From contig JAWKTV010000001.1 in the NCBI GenBank assembly GCA_041398905.1, positions 372,001-436,000 of the forward strand: a DNA stretch of 64,000 bases, written 5' to 3'. The translations under genes and the position numbers were made by a program. The stretch's first letter is position 1, and every line of letters starts with the position of its first letter. This DNA is from JAWKTV01 sp041398905. GTDB lineage: Bacteria; Planctomycetota; Planctomycetia; Planctomycetales; Planctomycetaceae. Under the pieces are notes generated by a model. It did no database searches and had not been told where the DNA came from. It saw only the letters and a program-made list of their open reading frames with translations. This document shows positions 28,909 to 38,149 of the stretch, piece by piece.

Positions 28909-29838
28909 CTACGGGGTGTGCCGTCCAAACAGGTACATCGCCCGGGGAACGTTGGCGTCCAGCAGTCTCGACAGTGGATCGCGGGGGGCTTCAAGCTGTT
29001 CGGCCCGGCTGCCCAGCAGGCTGTCGACCAGATTGGCCGGGTACTCGTAGCGGACGACGCGGACCTGCTCGAGGCCGAGCTGCTGCTGGAGGTCGGCGAG
29101 CGCGGCGTCGCGGTCGCCGATCTTGTCGATGAGCTTGAGCTGCAACGCCTGTTCGGACGTGAAGACCTGCCCCGTCGCGAGCTGGCGGACACCGGCGTCG
29201 TCGAGTTCCTTCCGACCCTTGTCGATCACCCCGACGAACCGGTTCAGCGACTCTTCCAGGATCGTGTCCCAGACGCGGCGTTCCTGGTCGGTCAACGGCT
29301 GGAACGGGTCGAGCGAGTCTTTGAGCGGGCCGGTCTTGATCGAGTCGGACTGCACACCGAAGCTGGCCGCGAGCTTCGACAGGTCGTACCGCGGAATAAT
29401 GACGCCGATCGAGCCGGTCCAGCTCGTCTCCTCGGCGTAGATCGGCGAATCAGGGCCGGCGCCCATCGCGGCGTAGTAGCCGCCGGATGCGGCGATGCGG
29501 CCGAAGGAGACGACCATCGGCACCTTCTCGCGCAGCTTGACGAGCTTGTCGTAGATGCGGTGACTGTCGGCCACCAGACCGCCGGGACTGTCGATGGTGA
29601 TGAGCACCCCTTTGACGCTGTCGTCTTCACTGATCCGTTCGATCGTCTGCAGAATGTGGCTGGAGTAAGGGGGCATGATGACCCCTTCGATCCGCAGCTC
29701 GGCGATCTTGTCCTTCGCGGCGAGTTCGCCATCGACGAACCGCTCGTACGGAGCCTGATTGCCCGCCTGGTAGTCCTTGTACTGTGTCAGTTGCGTCAGG
29801 TTGAGAACCACCGAAGCGATGAGCAGCACGACCAGCAC
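28909..29838 (-). CDS. sppA: signal peptide peptidase SppA-type serine protease
   Basis: About 310 residues of the short SppA type, cleaving remnant signal peptides in the membrane. An N-terminal TM helix (LVVLLIASVVLNLTQL) is followed by the S49 domain: GVLITIDSPGGLVADSHRIYD, VVSFGRIAASGGYYAAMGA, TSWTGSIGVI with the nucleophile Ser, and SIKTGPLKDSLDPFQPLT with the catalytic Lys. The listed start is GTG at 29838. Upstream the frame remains open without a start; a Pro-rich beginning (MDRRSPPPPPETPA) lies at 29957 in another frame, and one missing base near 29920 would attach it, giving the usual cytoplasmic extension. The TM helix and domain are intact. Confidence 0.82.
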   Translation of the reverse strand: MLVVLLIASVVLNLTQLTQYKDYQAGNQAPYERFVDGELAAKDKIAELRIEGVIMPPYSSHILQTIERISEDDSVKGVLITIDSPGGLVADSHRIYDKLVKLREKVPMVVSFGRIAASGGYYAAMGAGPDSPIYAEETSWTGSIGVIIPRYDLSKLAASFGVQSDSIKTGPLKDSLDPFQPLTDQERRVWDTILEESLNRFVGVIDKGRKELDDAGVRQLATGQVFTSEQALQLKLIDKIGDRDAALADLQQQLGLEQVRVVRYEYPANLVDSLLGSRAEQLEAPRDPLSRLLDANVPRAMYLFGRHTP

Positions 29839-30725
29839 TCGCAGCCACCATCCGCCGCGCGGCGGATGGTTGTGAATGTGAATCGTCTGCGGCGTCGCCG
29901 GGAGGGCGGCTGTATCGCCGGGGTCTCGGGCGGTGGGGGTGGGCTACGGCGATCCATCTGGGTAGTCGGTCGGGCTAAAAGTGGCGGAGGTGAGGGCGAC
30001 AGCCGTTGCGGTGACCCGCATAGCCCCGGCCCGGGCAAGGCCGAGACGCCGCTGCACGTCGCAGCGTCCTCATCATACGTGTTCCTCAATCCCCTGACAT
30101 CATCGCCTTTGCTCCTGGGTGCAGCCGCACGATGGCGGGGTTGCCGGGTCGCCATTCACGTTGGCGAGCCTTTGGCAGTGAGGCCCCGACCGTCGGACGC
30201 GGACCGTCGAGCGCGAACCATTGGACGCGAACGATCGGACACGGTGCCGACGTCATCGTCGGTGAATCACGCGGCGCTGTCCGAGCATTGCTCCGGTCCG
30301 GGTGCTTACGCACGCCGGCTCGCCAGAAATATTGCGTGGGCTCGCGGGTGTATCGATGTCGCCGGGACTGTGACATGTTTGTACCGCGCCTCCGCATCCT
30401 CCACGAACCAGTGACTGCACCCGCTAACGACCGCCGATGCCGCAAGCCTGGCAAGCGGGAAGCCTGCGTTGACCTTGCCGATTCTCCGGTCTGTGCCGCT
30501 TCCGCAGTGCGTGACTTTCAAAACGATCGTGCCTGGAGAAGGGTTTCGTCCAATCGCCACTTGGCGCGACGATACAAGCGATGTGTCGCACGACTGGCAT
30601 TGATGATTCAGCGCCAGGCGACCACGTCATGATCACGCACTCGGTCTGCGGGACGCCCTGAAAGTGGGTGATCCTTGCAGGACGCGACCGGGCACGTCGC
30701 CTGATGTTGCCCAAGGACAGACGCA
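29839..30725. other. long intergenic region
   Basis: 887 bases. The first 120 or so probably encode the N-terminus of SppA (see that entry). The rest (29958-30725) shows no recognisable gene on either strand; overlapping frames exist but lack signals, start sites and domain features. It should hold promoters for sppA and for the 955-residue protein. Confidence 0.4.
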
Positions 30726-33593
30726 ATGACGCGCATGAATCGCCGATTGGCCCGAAAACTCTGGTACGGCTCGCTCGCCGGCGTGCTGGCGGGTGTCGGG
30801 ATGCCGATGCTGTGGCCGGACCCGATCGAACTCAAGGCCGGTGAAAACACCGCGCCCACGCTGCTGACCGCCGATGCGTCGGAGGAGGGCGGGCGGAGGT
30901 TCGGTCGTCGGCTGTTTGGCGGCCGGGCGGATGAGCAGCAGAGCACTCAGCAGATGCTCGATCCCGAATTGTACGCGACGCCGGAGGACGACTGGGTCGA
31001 CTCGGTCCTGGCGCCGGAAGAGCAGACCGCCGAAGAGGAGCGGGGCTTCTTCAGCCGGATGTTCACCAGCACCCCGGAGGAGGAAGCGGCGGCGGAGCAA
31101 CGTCGCGAGCTGCGGCAGCAGGCGAAGATGGCCCGCCGCAACCCGTACATGTACCGCGTGATGATGATGCAGCAGCAGCAGTTGGCCCTGGAAGCGGCGA
31201 TCAAGCTGAAGGAAGCGGAGGCCCGCAAGCTGCAGGAGCTGGAGGCGGCCGGGCTGGCGGATGAGGAAGACCCGCTGTGGAGCGACACGTTCGAGGACGA
31301 GGGGGAACTCGCGGAGGCCGAAGAAGGTCCGGCGTGGTGGGAGAGCGGCGGGCCGGTGAACGCGCGACCGCGACCGGGCGCGTTGGATGCTCCAATGTCC
31401 GACGAACTGGAACTTACGCCCGTCCCGGAGGACGATGGGTTGCGGTTCGCCGATGAAGTATCGAACCCGCCGCGCGGGCTGGCGGAGGTGCCGGAGCAGC
31501 CTGCGGCGATCTTGGAACCGACGGACTCCGCCGAGCCGGCCCTGCTACCCGAGCAGCCGCAGAGTGCCACGGCGGTTGTCGAGAGTACTGAAGACGCGGC
31601 TTCCGAAGCTGCGCCGACGTTCTCTCTCAGCAGCCCGCAAAAGCCGAAGCGGACCGTGGATTGGTCGTCGACCTTCCCGGACGACATCGAGACCCCCGCA
31701 CCCGCGGCGGTCACCGCGCCACCACCGGCTGCGGCCACCCCGACCCCAGCACCGATCCCAGCACCTGAACCAGCCCCTGCACCGATCCCAGCACCTGCGA
31801 CGACTCCGGCGCCCACTGCCACGGCCGAGCTTCCCCAGGCGGTCAGCAACGATCCGCCGCCAACATTCATTCCAGAAGAGCCGGCCGGCTTCGGGGGTGC
31901 GCCCGTCGAGTTGAACCCCCGACGTGCCGTCACGCCGACCCCGGCCGCTGTGGCGACCCCCAAACCCGCGGTTGCCGAGCCGGCTGCCGAGCCAAGGGCC
32001 GCCGCTAACTCCGCAGCGACCGACGCAACGCCTGCACCGCCGGTCGACACGACGCCGTTGGCCGAACCGGACCCGTTCCTCGAGTCGGCTGACATTCCGT
32101 CGTTGGATGCGGCGTTCCCGGCGATCGAACCTGAACCTGTGTCGCCGCCATCGACCGTGGAGGAAGCGACCCCGTTCGTTCCCGACTTCCAACCGCTGAT
32201 CGTGCCGAATGCGACGGTGCCATCGCAGACGCCGACGCAGCGTGCGGCGGAAGCCAACCCGTTCCCAGAGACGACGAATAAGCTCCCGGAGGTAACTGAA
32301 GAGCCCGCGTTCGCCCCGTCAGCAAACCCCTTCGTGGAAGAGCCAACGTTCGCGGCGGAGCCTGCGGCTGTCGAACCCGAGACACCAGCCGCGGTTGAAG
32401 AGTCAACAACGACAAGCCAGCCGCCGCTGGCGGACGTGCCCGGCGTGGCAGAGGCTCCCATCACCGAGGACGCCACCGCAACTGCGGAATCTCCCGTTAC
32501 CGAAGAGGCATCCCCCTTTGACGCGGCCCCGGCTGCTGAGAGTGCGGTCGAAGAGGCTCTCGATGCGGACAACCCGTTCACGGGCCGCCGGCTGGAGGAG
32601 ACCCCGGTGATTACCGAGGCTCCCGCCTTCCCGACGGAAGACCCGTTTGCCGGCGAGGTTCCACTGCCGCAGGACTACTCGTCGACGAGTGAGGAGTCCG
32701 CAACTCCTGCACAGCCCGAGGTCTCTGCACCTCCAGCCGAAGTCTCCCGGCCAGCCGTCGAGGAGCCGGAGTTCACTGAGGAACCGGTGGCGGACCTCCC
32801 AAGTCCCCGCGTCGTGAAGTTGCCCGCCGCGGCGGCTCCGCCCGCCCCAGTCGCGCCGCCAGCACCGCAGGTGACGGAGAACGTGAACCAGCAGCCGACC
32901 GCCGAGGCACCGCGACGGAATTTCACCGAACCTGTGTTGACGACTCGCGTCACCAGCCGTACCGGCGCTCGTCGTGGACCGGCCGCGTTCATCCCCCCGG
33001 AACCAGACACGTTCGGACAGACGATTCCGGCGATCGCGGATCCGAACGACTACTACGTCCCGGAATCGCAAGTCTCGGGGGATTCGTCCCCGCCGCCAGC
33101 GAGCCTGGATGAAGATCTTCCCTTCGCCGCAGAAGCCCCCTTGGCTTCCGCGCCAGCTCCGATCGTCCCCCCCTCGTCAGCGCGACAGATCGAAGCTCCG
33201 CAGGTCGCCCGCTCACCACGGGTTGGCGTCGACGCGAAGCTGGCGAAGATTCAGGAGCGTAAAGGCCTGACGGGCCTCAAAGGCTTCTGCCCAGTGGCCT
33301 TGAAGGAGGAGCGGGCCCTGGTTGACGCCCGCGCCGAGTACACCGCGGTCCATGCCGGTCGCCGGTACTACTTCAGCTCGCCAGTGGCCCGGGCACACTT
33401 CGAGGCGATGCCGGAAGAGTATGCTCCGATGGAAGGCGGCTGCGACGTGGTGCACCTGTCGATGACGGGTGAGAGGGCGGCAGGGTCGCTGGACCACGCC
33501 GTGTGGTTCCGCGGGCGGCTGTATCTGTTCTCCTCGGCTGAGACGCTGGAGACGTTCGTCTCGGCACCGTCGATCCACGCGAACTCGTACTGA
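30726..33593 (+). CDS. 955-residue Pro/Ala/Glu-rich protein with C-terminal YHS-like modules
   Basis: The N-terminus has basic residues and a hydrophobic stretch (LWYGSLAGVLAGVGMPMLW), a signal or anchor. Residues about 35-165 include a Gln/Arg-rich helical segment (RRELRQQAKMARRNPYMYRVMMMQQQQ). About 190-830 is low-complexity, acidic, Pro/Ala-rich sequence with PAPIPAPEPAPAPIPAP and recurring NPF/DPF motifs. The C-terminal 110 residues are folded: GLKGFCPVALKEERALVDARAEYTAVHAGRRYYFSS...FEAMPEEYAPMEGG, then a second half, HAVWFRGRLYLFSSAETLETF. This is the planctomycete pattern related to YHS/TRASH domains (cysteine near FCPV, then YFSS). Likely exported or membrane-anchored; function unknown. 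ATG at 30726 lacks a strong ribosome site; an internal ATG at 30735 is possible. Confidence 0.8.
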   Translation: MTRMNRRLARKLWYGSLAGVLAGVGMPMLWPDPIELKAGENTAPTLLTADASEEGGRRFGRRLFGGRADEQQSTQQMLDPELYATPEDDWVDSVLAPEEQTAEEERGFFSRMFTSTPEEEAAAEQRRELRQQAKMARRNPYMYRVMMMQQQQLALEAAIKLKEAEARKLQELEAAGLADEEDPLWSDTFEDEGELAEAEEGPAWWESGGPVNARPRPGALDAPMSDELELTPVPEDDGLRFADEVSNPPRGLAEVPEQPAAILEPTDSAEPALLPEQPQSATAVVESTEDAASEAAPTFSLSSPQKPKRTVDWSSTFPDDIETPAPAAVTAPPPAAATPTPAPIPAPEPAPAPIPAPATTPAPTATAELPQAVSNDPPPTFIPEEPAGFGGAPVELNPRRAVTPTPAAVATPKPAVAEPAAEPRAAANSAATDATPAPPVDTTPLAEPDPFLESADIPSLDAAFPAIEPEPVSPPSTVEEATPFVPDFQPLIVPNATVPSQTPTQRAAEANPFPETTNKLPEVTEEPAFAPSANPFVEEPTFAAEPAAVEPETPAAVEESTTTSQPPLADVPGVAEAPITEDATATAESPVTEEASPFDAAPAAESAVEEALDADNPFTGRRLEETPVITEAPAFPTEDPFAGEVPLPQDYSSTSEESATPAQPEVSAPPAEVSRPAVEEPEFTEEPVADLPSPRVVKLPAAAAPPAPVAPPAPQVTENVNQQPTAEAPRRNFTEPVLTTRVTSRTGARRGPAAFIPPEPDTFGQTIPAIADPNDYYVPESQVSGDSSPPPASLDEDLPFAAEAPLASAPAPIVPPSSARQIEAPQVARSPRVGVDAKLAKIQERKGLTGLKGFCPVALKEERALVDARAEYTAVHAGRRYYFSSPVARAHFEAMPEEYAPMEGGCDVVHLSMTGERAAGSLDHAVWFRGRLYLFSSAETLETFVSAPSIHANSY

Positions 33594-33665
33594 TCTTCGC
33601 CGCCAATGCCACGGCGGGCTGAGTGCGAACCGGTTCGCAATGGCCGACTGAGTCATCATCGCACG

Positions 33666-33700
33666 ACACGCGGGACGTGGACCCAGAACGTCCCGCGTGT
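33666..33700. repeat. perfect 13-bp inverted repeat
   Basis: ACACGCGGGACGT at 33666-33678 and ACGTCCCGCGTGT at 33688-33700 form a perfect 13-pair stem with a nine-base loop. There is no T run on either side. It sits just past the stop of the 955-residue protein gene and directly before a second, longer hairpin. Confidence 0.6.
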
Positions 33701-33704
33701 CATC

Positions 33705-33756
33705 CAAACGCCAAACGCCCCCGGGGGACAGGATCCCCTGGGGGCGTTGGTGTTTG
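33705..33756. terminator. long hairpin between convergent genes
   Basis: CAAACGCCAAACGCCCCCGG (from 33705) pairs with the complementary arm ending GGGGGCGTTGGTGTTTG at 33756 in a stem of about 22 pairs with a few mismatches and loop CAGGA. It lies between the convergent ends at 33593 and 33774 and could stop transcription from both sides. No long T run. Confidence 0.55.
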
Positions 33757-33773
33757 AACAGCAGCCGGGCCGG

Positions 33774-34112
33774 TTAGATGTCGGTGTACGTCTGTGTCGG
33801 CTCTGCGACCTTGCGGTAGCCCAGATCACGAATGACTTCGAGCACCTCGCTCCAGGTCGGAAACTGTCGACCGCTGCGGCGTTTGTAGTCGTCCATGGCT
33901 CGCATGAATTCGACTTCCGCGCCGTTGTAGTCGCGTTCGCAAGTGGTCGGATCGATCATGCGACGCCGTTCCACGCGGCGACGGTCTTCGCTGCGGCGTT
34001 CGGTGTCGGCGTAGGCCTTCGTTTCGGTCGAGCGCCGATCGCTGCGGATGCGACGCGACTTCTCACGACGGTTGGCTTCGAGTTGGGCGGAGGGGGTGGC
34101 GGTATCAGCCAT
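33774..34112 (-). CDS. small basic/acidic conserved hypothetical protein
   Basis: A 112-residue soluble protein. Residues 1-50 are a highly charged helical region (RREKSRRIRSDRRSTETK, RRSEDRRRVERRRMIDP). The second half is compact: EVEFMRAMDDYKRRSGRQFPTWSEVLEVIRDLGYRK, ending in VAEPTQTYTDI. The segment FPTWSEVLEVIRDLGYRKV is a planctomycete pattern I recognise from small uncharacterised proteins, but no function is known. No signal or TM helix. Start at the ATG at 34112, with GGCCTTTC-type leader and no clear Shine-Dalgarno. Confidence 0.65.
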   Translation of the reverse strand: MADTATPSAQLEANRREKSRRIRSDRRSTETKAYADTERRSEDRRRVERRRMIDPTTCERDYNGAEVEFMRAMDDYKRRSGRQFPTWSEVLEVIRDLGYRKVAEPTQTYTDI

Positions 34113-34771
34113 ATGCTTGACGGCCTTTCGGGTTCGGTGTCCAACGAGTGGGGCTCTGCTCCAGACCCGTCCGTGCGGTCTGTGACACTGCGATCAGCGA
34201 CGAAACCGGTGTCCATCCCGCCATGGGCACCATCGACCACTCGGACCTGTTTGGGGCCGCGGTGTCGATCCGCTCGTCGCAGGCGATCCGTTCTGCCTGT
34301 CAGTCCGCCGCCGCTCGCCTGCATTCGAGCGTTCGCCGACTGTGGGGCTGATCTGTGGCGAGACTTTCCCACACTGTCGGTGTAAAGCCTCGCCGGAGGG
34401 AATGTGCCTCAGGCCAGCAAAGTGGCAAATCAGGGCCAATGCCCAGAGTGGAGAAGCTCCGGAATTCCTGACGGACGTGCCGATGATGAGCATTGTGACG
34501 GTTGGATGCCTGCGGGCCATTCGCTGCGACCGGCGAATCTCGCCGCTGCCGCTGGCGACGACGCACTCGCCAGCTTCTCCAAAGTGTTCCGCAAGACGTT
34601 GCGATCAAAGCGATCCGATCGGTCTGGAGACGGTTCGGAACGATCGTGCCGGAGAGCGCGAATCGGCTGAAGCCGGCGGACGTTTCAATTCGATCAATTG
34701 TACGGGTCGCCTCGTGCGCACGCGCCGCGTTCTTTCAGGTGCGCCACCTTTCGCGCCTTCGACTGTTGAGG
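34113..34771. other. long intergenic region, nothing recognised
   Basis: 659 bases between divergent genes. Several overlapping short frames occur; none has domain features, a signal or a ribosome site. It should contain the promoter of the AAA ATPase gene. Confidence 0.4.
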
Positions 34772-36966
34772 ATGTCTGTGAAACTCGAAGCCTACGGACT
34801 GCGACACTCACCGTTCGCGAGCATCGGCGGAGGAGCCGCCTATGTCGCCATCGACTCGCATGAGGAACCGCTGCGCGAACTGTGGGACGCCCTGGAAGCC
34901 GCGCGGGGATCGCCGTGCTCACCGGTTCCGCAGGGACCGGCAAGTCGACCATCTGTCATGAACTGAGGCAGCGGCTGCAGGCGGGCTATCGTGTGGTGCT
35001 GCTGACCGACGCCGGCTGCTCGACGCGGCGGGCACTGCTGCAATCGATTCTCTTTGAACTGGATCTGCCGTACGTCGGGCTGACCGAGCAGGAGTCCCGA
35101 CTGAACCTGTTGGCGGCGATCGAACACGAGCAGCCGGGCCGTCCGTTGGTGCTGATCGTTGAAGACGCGGGCCGGCTCAATGTGCGACTGCTCGAAGAAC
35201 TGCGGACGCTCTCGTCATGCACGCGAGACGGGGTGCCCGCCGTCAGGCTGCTGCTCAGCGGCGGCCTGGACCTCGATGAACGCCTCGCCATTCCGGAGCT
35301 TGCGAGCGTTACGCAGCGTATCACTTGCCATCAGGTGCTCGGTCCGGTGACGCAAGCCGAATCGGCCCGCATCATTGACGAACGGATTCAGCAGGCGGGC
35401 GGGGATGGCTGGGAACATGTCTTCAACCGCGAGGCGATGGAGCTGGTCTGTCACGTAAGCGACGGGAACCTGCGGGGCCTGATGGAGTTGGCTGAGTACA
35501 GCCTCAAACTGGCATCCAAGAGACGTGAGGTTCCGGTGACGGCGGAGTCGGTCCGCAATGCCCTCGATCGCCTGCGGCACCTGCCGATGCACTGGAATGA
35601 ACCCGCGCGCCGCGAGTCGGCGCTGCCGTCGCCGCCATCGCCCGACGTCGACTCTGACGTCGAACCAAGTGACCCAAACACGACCGACCTGCTGCGTCTT
35701 GAGGAACAGGCGGCCCCCGCATCGTGGGACGCACTCGAATCGCTGGCGACGGGGCTTGTCGCCAGCTTCGAGGTCGGAGCCGGGATGTCCGACGCGGAGC
35801 CGGTCGATGACCCCCGCGACATCGACGAGCTCGCGGCGGGACAGGACCCGCTGGAGAGTCTGTTTGTCCGGGGCGGGACCGCCCACGAGACCGCCCGTTC
35901 GGCCGCCGACCTCGACGCGGCGGAGTCGCCCCACGACTCGACGAATGACGACGATGACTCGGCGGAGGTTGAGCCGGCATTCATCGAGTTTGGAGCTGGC
36001 ATGACCGACGAACAACACTCCATTCACCCCCGGGATCAAGCGCACGCACCTGCTGGCCGCCAATGCGAAGTCGCCGGATGGGACGAAATCGAGGTCGAGG
36101 ATCACTACGCGGAACTCGACGACGCACAGGGAAGCCTGCTCGAAGAGGAGGTGCCGGCGGTGTCTGCGGACCTGCACTGGCGGGCCTGCGCCGAAGAGAT
36201 GTCCGACGATGATTCCGAGGAGTTCGACGACGAACTGGAAGACGAACTGCTCGAACAGATTCGCGGCCTGCAGGCGGAAGTGTCACACGCGTTGCTCGGA
36301 GGGAGCTACGATGAAGACGGTGACCGTGCGACTGCGGCTCGGCCCGCCGAGTTGGAAACCGCTGAGCCGAAGGCCGACCGACCGGACTCTCAGGCGATCA
36401 AGGCGACGGAGCCATCGACCGACGACGAACCGGAACTGACGGCGACGGAAGACGACATGGACGTCGAGGAGCCGGATCAACCTGACGAGGTGCGGCCGGC
36501 CGCACCCGCCACGCTCAAGCTGGGTCTTTCGCCGCTGCCGGAGTGGGACGTGATTCAGCCCGACTGGATCAGTGTCGATGACTCGTCGCTCTTCGTCCGC
36601 CCACGTCTGCCGGATGGCCTGACCTCTGATTCCGAACCGACTCAGTGCCGAGGCTGCGTCGCGGTGGAGGATCACGCGGTCGTCGAGTCATCGGTCTCGT
36701 CTCTCGATCCGGAAGAGCAAGGTCATTCGGCGAATGACGACAACCCCGCTGAAGCCGAAGTGGTGGGAGCGTCTGCCGCAGAGGCGAGTTCCGTCGGCAC
36801 CGCCGCGCCTCTTGATGAGTGCGACCAACCGTGTTCGACGACGACGCGTGAGGATCAACCGCTCGCGGTGGAGCAGCCTCGGCGTCGGCCGTACGCGCGA
36901 CTCTTCTCCATGTTGCGTCGCCGTCAGTCGGGCTCGGTGGCGGCTCTGAACGGTGAGCATGATTAA
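34772..36966 (+). CDS. ExeA/GspA-like AAA ATPase with long acidic tail, frame broken
   Basis: About 730 residues if one G is added in the G4 run at 34906-34909. The first frame gives VKLEAYGLRHSPFASIGG, the usual ExeA-type start (YGLxxxPF). The second continues IAVLTGSAGTGKSTICHELRQRL (Walker A, GSAGTGKST near residues 50-58), LVLIVEDAGRL (Walker B), then the lid (GNLRGLMELAEYSLKLA). After about residue 285 the protein becomes a long Asp/Glu-rich, probably disordered region of more than 400 residues with two GAGM(S/T)D motifs, ending in a basic segment (RRRPYARLFSMLRRRQ). ExeA partners normally remodel peptidoglycan for secretin assembly; none of those genes is adjacent. Role in this organism unknown. 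Confidence 0.8.
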
Positions 36967-37115
36967 TCGGGTCGGCGCCGCGCAGGAACTGCGGTGAGCC
37001 GCTTCGCAGCGTTCGCTGGTGCCGGACAACGAACGTCGGACCGCTGCCCCAAGTACGGTCGGTGAGGGCTGGTTGCCGCAGCGATGTCGGAACGTCTCCT
37101 GAGGATCCTTGTCCT

Positions 37116-37817
37116 GTGACCGCCAAGCTCCCCCACTGGATCGAAGCGAGCGGCTTCGGACTCGCGGCCGTTGCAGGCGCGGTCAACGCCATCGGAGTGT
37201 TGAGCCTCCAGCAGCAACCGGTGTCGCACGTCACAGGAACGACGACGGCGTTGAGTCTGTCGCTGGTGCATCAGAATTCGTCGCTGCTGACGCACTCATT
37301 GATGGTGCTGCTGGCCTTCACCCTCGGCGCGATTGTCAGCGGCGCGATCATCGAGAATGCCGTGCTGAAGTTGGGACGGCGATACAGCATGGCCTTCCTG
37401 CTGGAGTCCGCGCTGCTGGCAACGGCGATGCTGCTGCTGGGTCAGTCCTCGGTGACGGGACACTACTTCGCCGCCGCCGCTTGTGGATTGCAGAACGGGA
37501 TGGTCAGCACCTACAGCGGCGCGATCGTTCGCACCACTCATATGACCGGGCTGTTTACCGACCTGGGGACCATGCTGGGGCTGCGACTGCGAGGACACGC
37601 GATCGACATCCGTCGCGCGCAGATCTACCTACTGCTGATCTCGGGCTTCCTGGTCGGCGGGATCATCGGAGGAGCGGGTTTTGAGCGCTGGAACCACCTC
37701 GCGCTGCTGATCCCGATCGTGGTGACGGCACTGCTCGGATTGTGGTGCTGGTTCCACCGCCGAAACGGGAAGGAGCCCTCGCCAGTCGACGGTGCTCCAA
37801 CAGGTGCGGCGATGTGA
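37116..37817 (+). CDS. DUF1275 (YoaK-type) membrane protein
   Basis: A 233-residue integral membrane protein with about six TM helices: SGFGLAAVAGAVNAIGVLSL, LMVLLAFTLGAIVSGAII, SMAFLLESALLATAMLLL, AAAACGLQNGMVSTYSGAIV, YLLLISGFLVGGIIGGAGF and LALLIPIVVTALLGLWCWF. Motifs VSHVTGTTTALS and ACGLQNGMV are characteristic of DUF1275, a family with unknown transport activity. The GTG at 37116 is taken as start because it begins at TAKLPHWIEASGF just before the first helix; the frame stays open to 37062. Ends 50 bases before the convergent small Cys-rich gene. Confidence 0.8.
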   Translation: MTAKLPHWIEASGFGLAAVAGAVNAIGVLSLQQQPVSHVTGTTTALSLSLVHQNSSLLTHSLMVLLAFTLGAIVSGAIIENAVLKLGRRYSMAFLLESALLATAMLLLGQSSVTGHYFAAAACGLQNGMVSTYSGAIVRTTHMTGLFTDLGTMLGLRLRGHAIDIRRAQIYLLLISGFLVGGIIGGAGFERWNHLALLIPIVVTALLGLWCWFHRRNGKEPSPVDGAPTGAAM

Positions 37818-37866
37818 CCGTGCCCCGGCACGCTGGCTCAACGAACCAGCGAATCCCACCCGGCGG

Positions 37867-38073
37867 TTACGCCCTGCTGGACGTTTCCGGCGTGCCGAGA
37901 TCGCCCAGCGACAGCGTGACCAGTTCGGTGGACTGCCCCTTGCCGCAGCCGGTCGAGCAGTCACCACAGGCTGAGCCGCCGCTGGTCAAGAATCGCCAGA
38001 CGCGGCGACCGACGATAATCGCCGCCCAGGCGACCGCGATCAGGACGACGATGAGTTGCCAGTCGCTGGTCAT
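37867..38073 (-). CDS. FeoB-associated Cys-rich membrane peptide
   Basis: A 68-residue peptide from the ATG at 38073. One TM helix (DWQLIVVLIAVAWAAIIVGR) is followed by a cytoplasmic tail with four Cys: SACGDCSTGCGKG. It matches the FeoB-associated cysteine-rich family (PF12669), often encoded after feoB; the Cys cluster may bind iron or ferredoxin-like partners. It starts 76 bases after the feoB stop on the same strand and is probably co-transcribed. Confidence 0.8.
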   Translation of the reverse strand: MTSDWQLIVVLIAVAWAAIIVGRRVWRFLTSGGSACGDCSTGCGKGQSTELVTLSLGDLGTPETSSRA

Positions 38074-38149
38074 GGGGAGTGGTTCGTCGACGGTGGTTCT
38101 CGTTGCCCGCGAGGCACCGGCTCGTGATCGCGTGCGATGAATCGGACAC

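Noticed and set aside
31741..31815. Tandem repeat-like stretch coding PAPIPAPEPAPAPIPAP considered as a possible phase-variable or CRISPR-like repeat
   Set aside because: Units are irregular and within a coding frame; no constant spacer or repeat length, so it is only low-complexity protein sequence.
30947..32581. 544-codon Ser/Gly-rich minus-strand frame resembling a cell-surface repeat protein
   Set aside because: It is the exact antisense of the Pro/Ala/Glu-rich protein; GCC/CCG codons read backward as Gly/Ser codons.
34342..34863. Open plus-strand frames in the gap before the ExeA-like gene
   Set aside because: Three overlapping frames are open, none with signal, domain or start site; high GC content produces such frames by chance.
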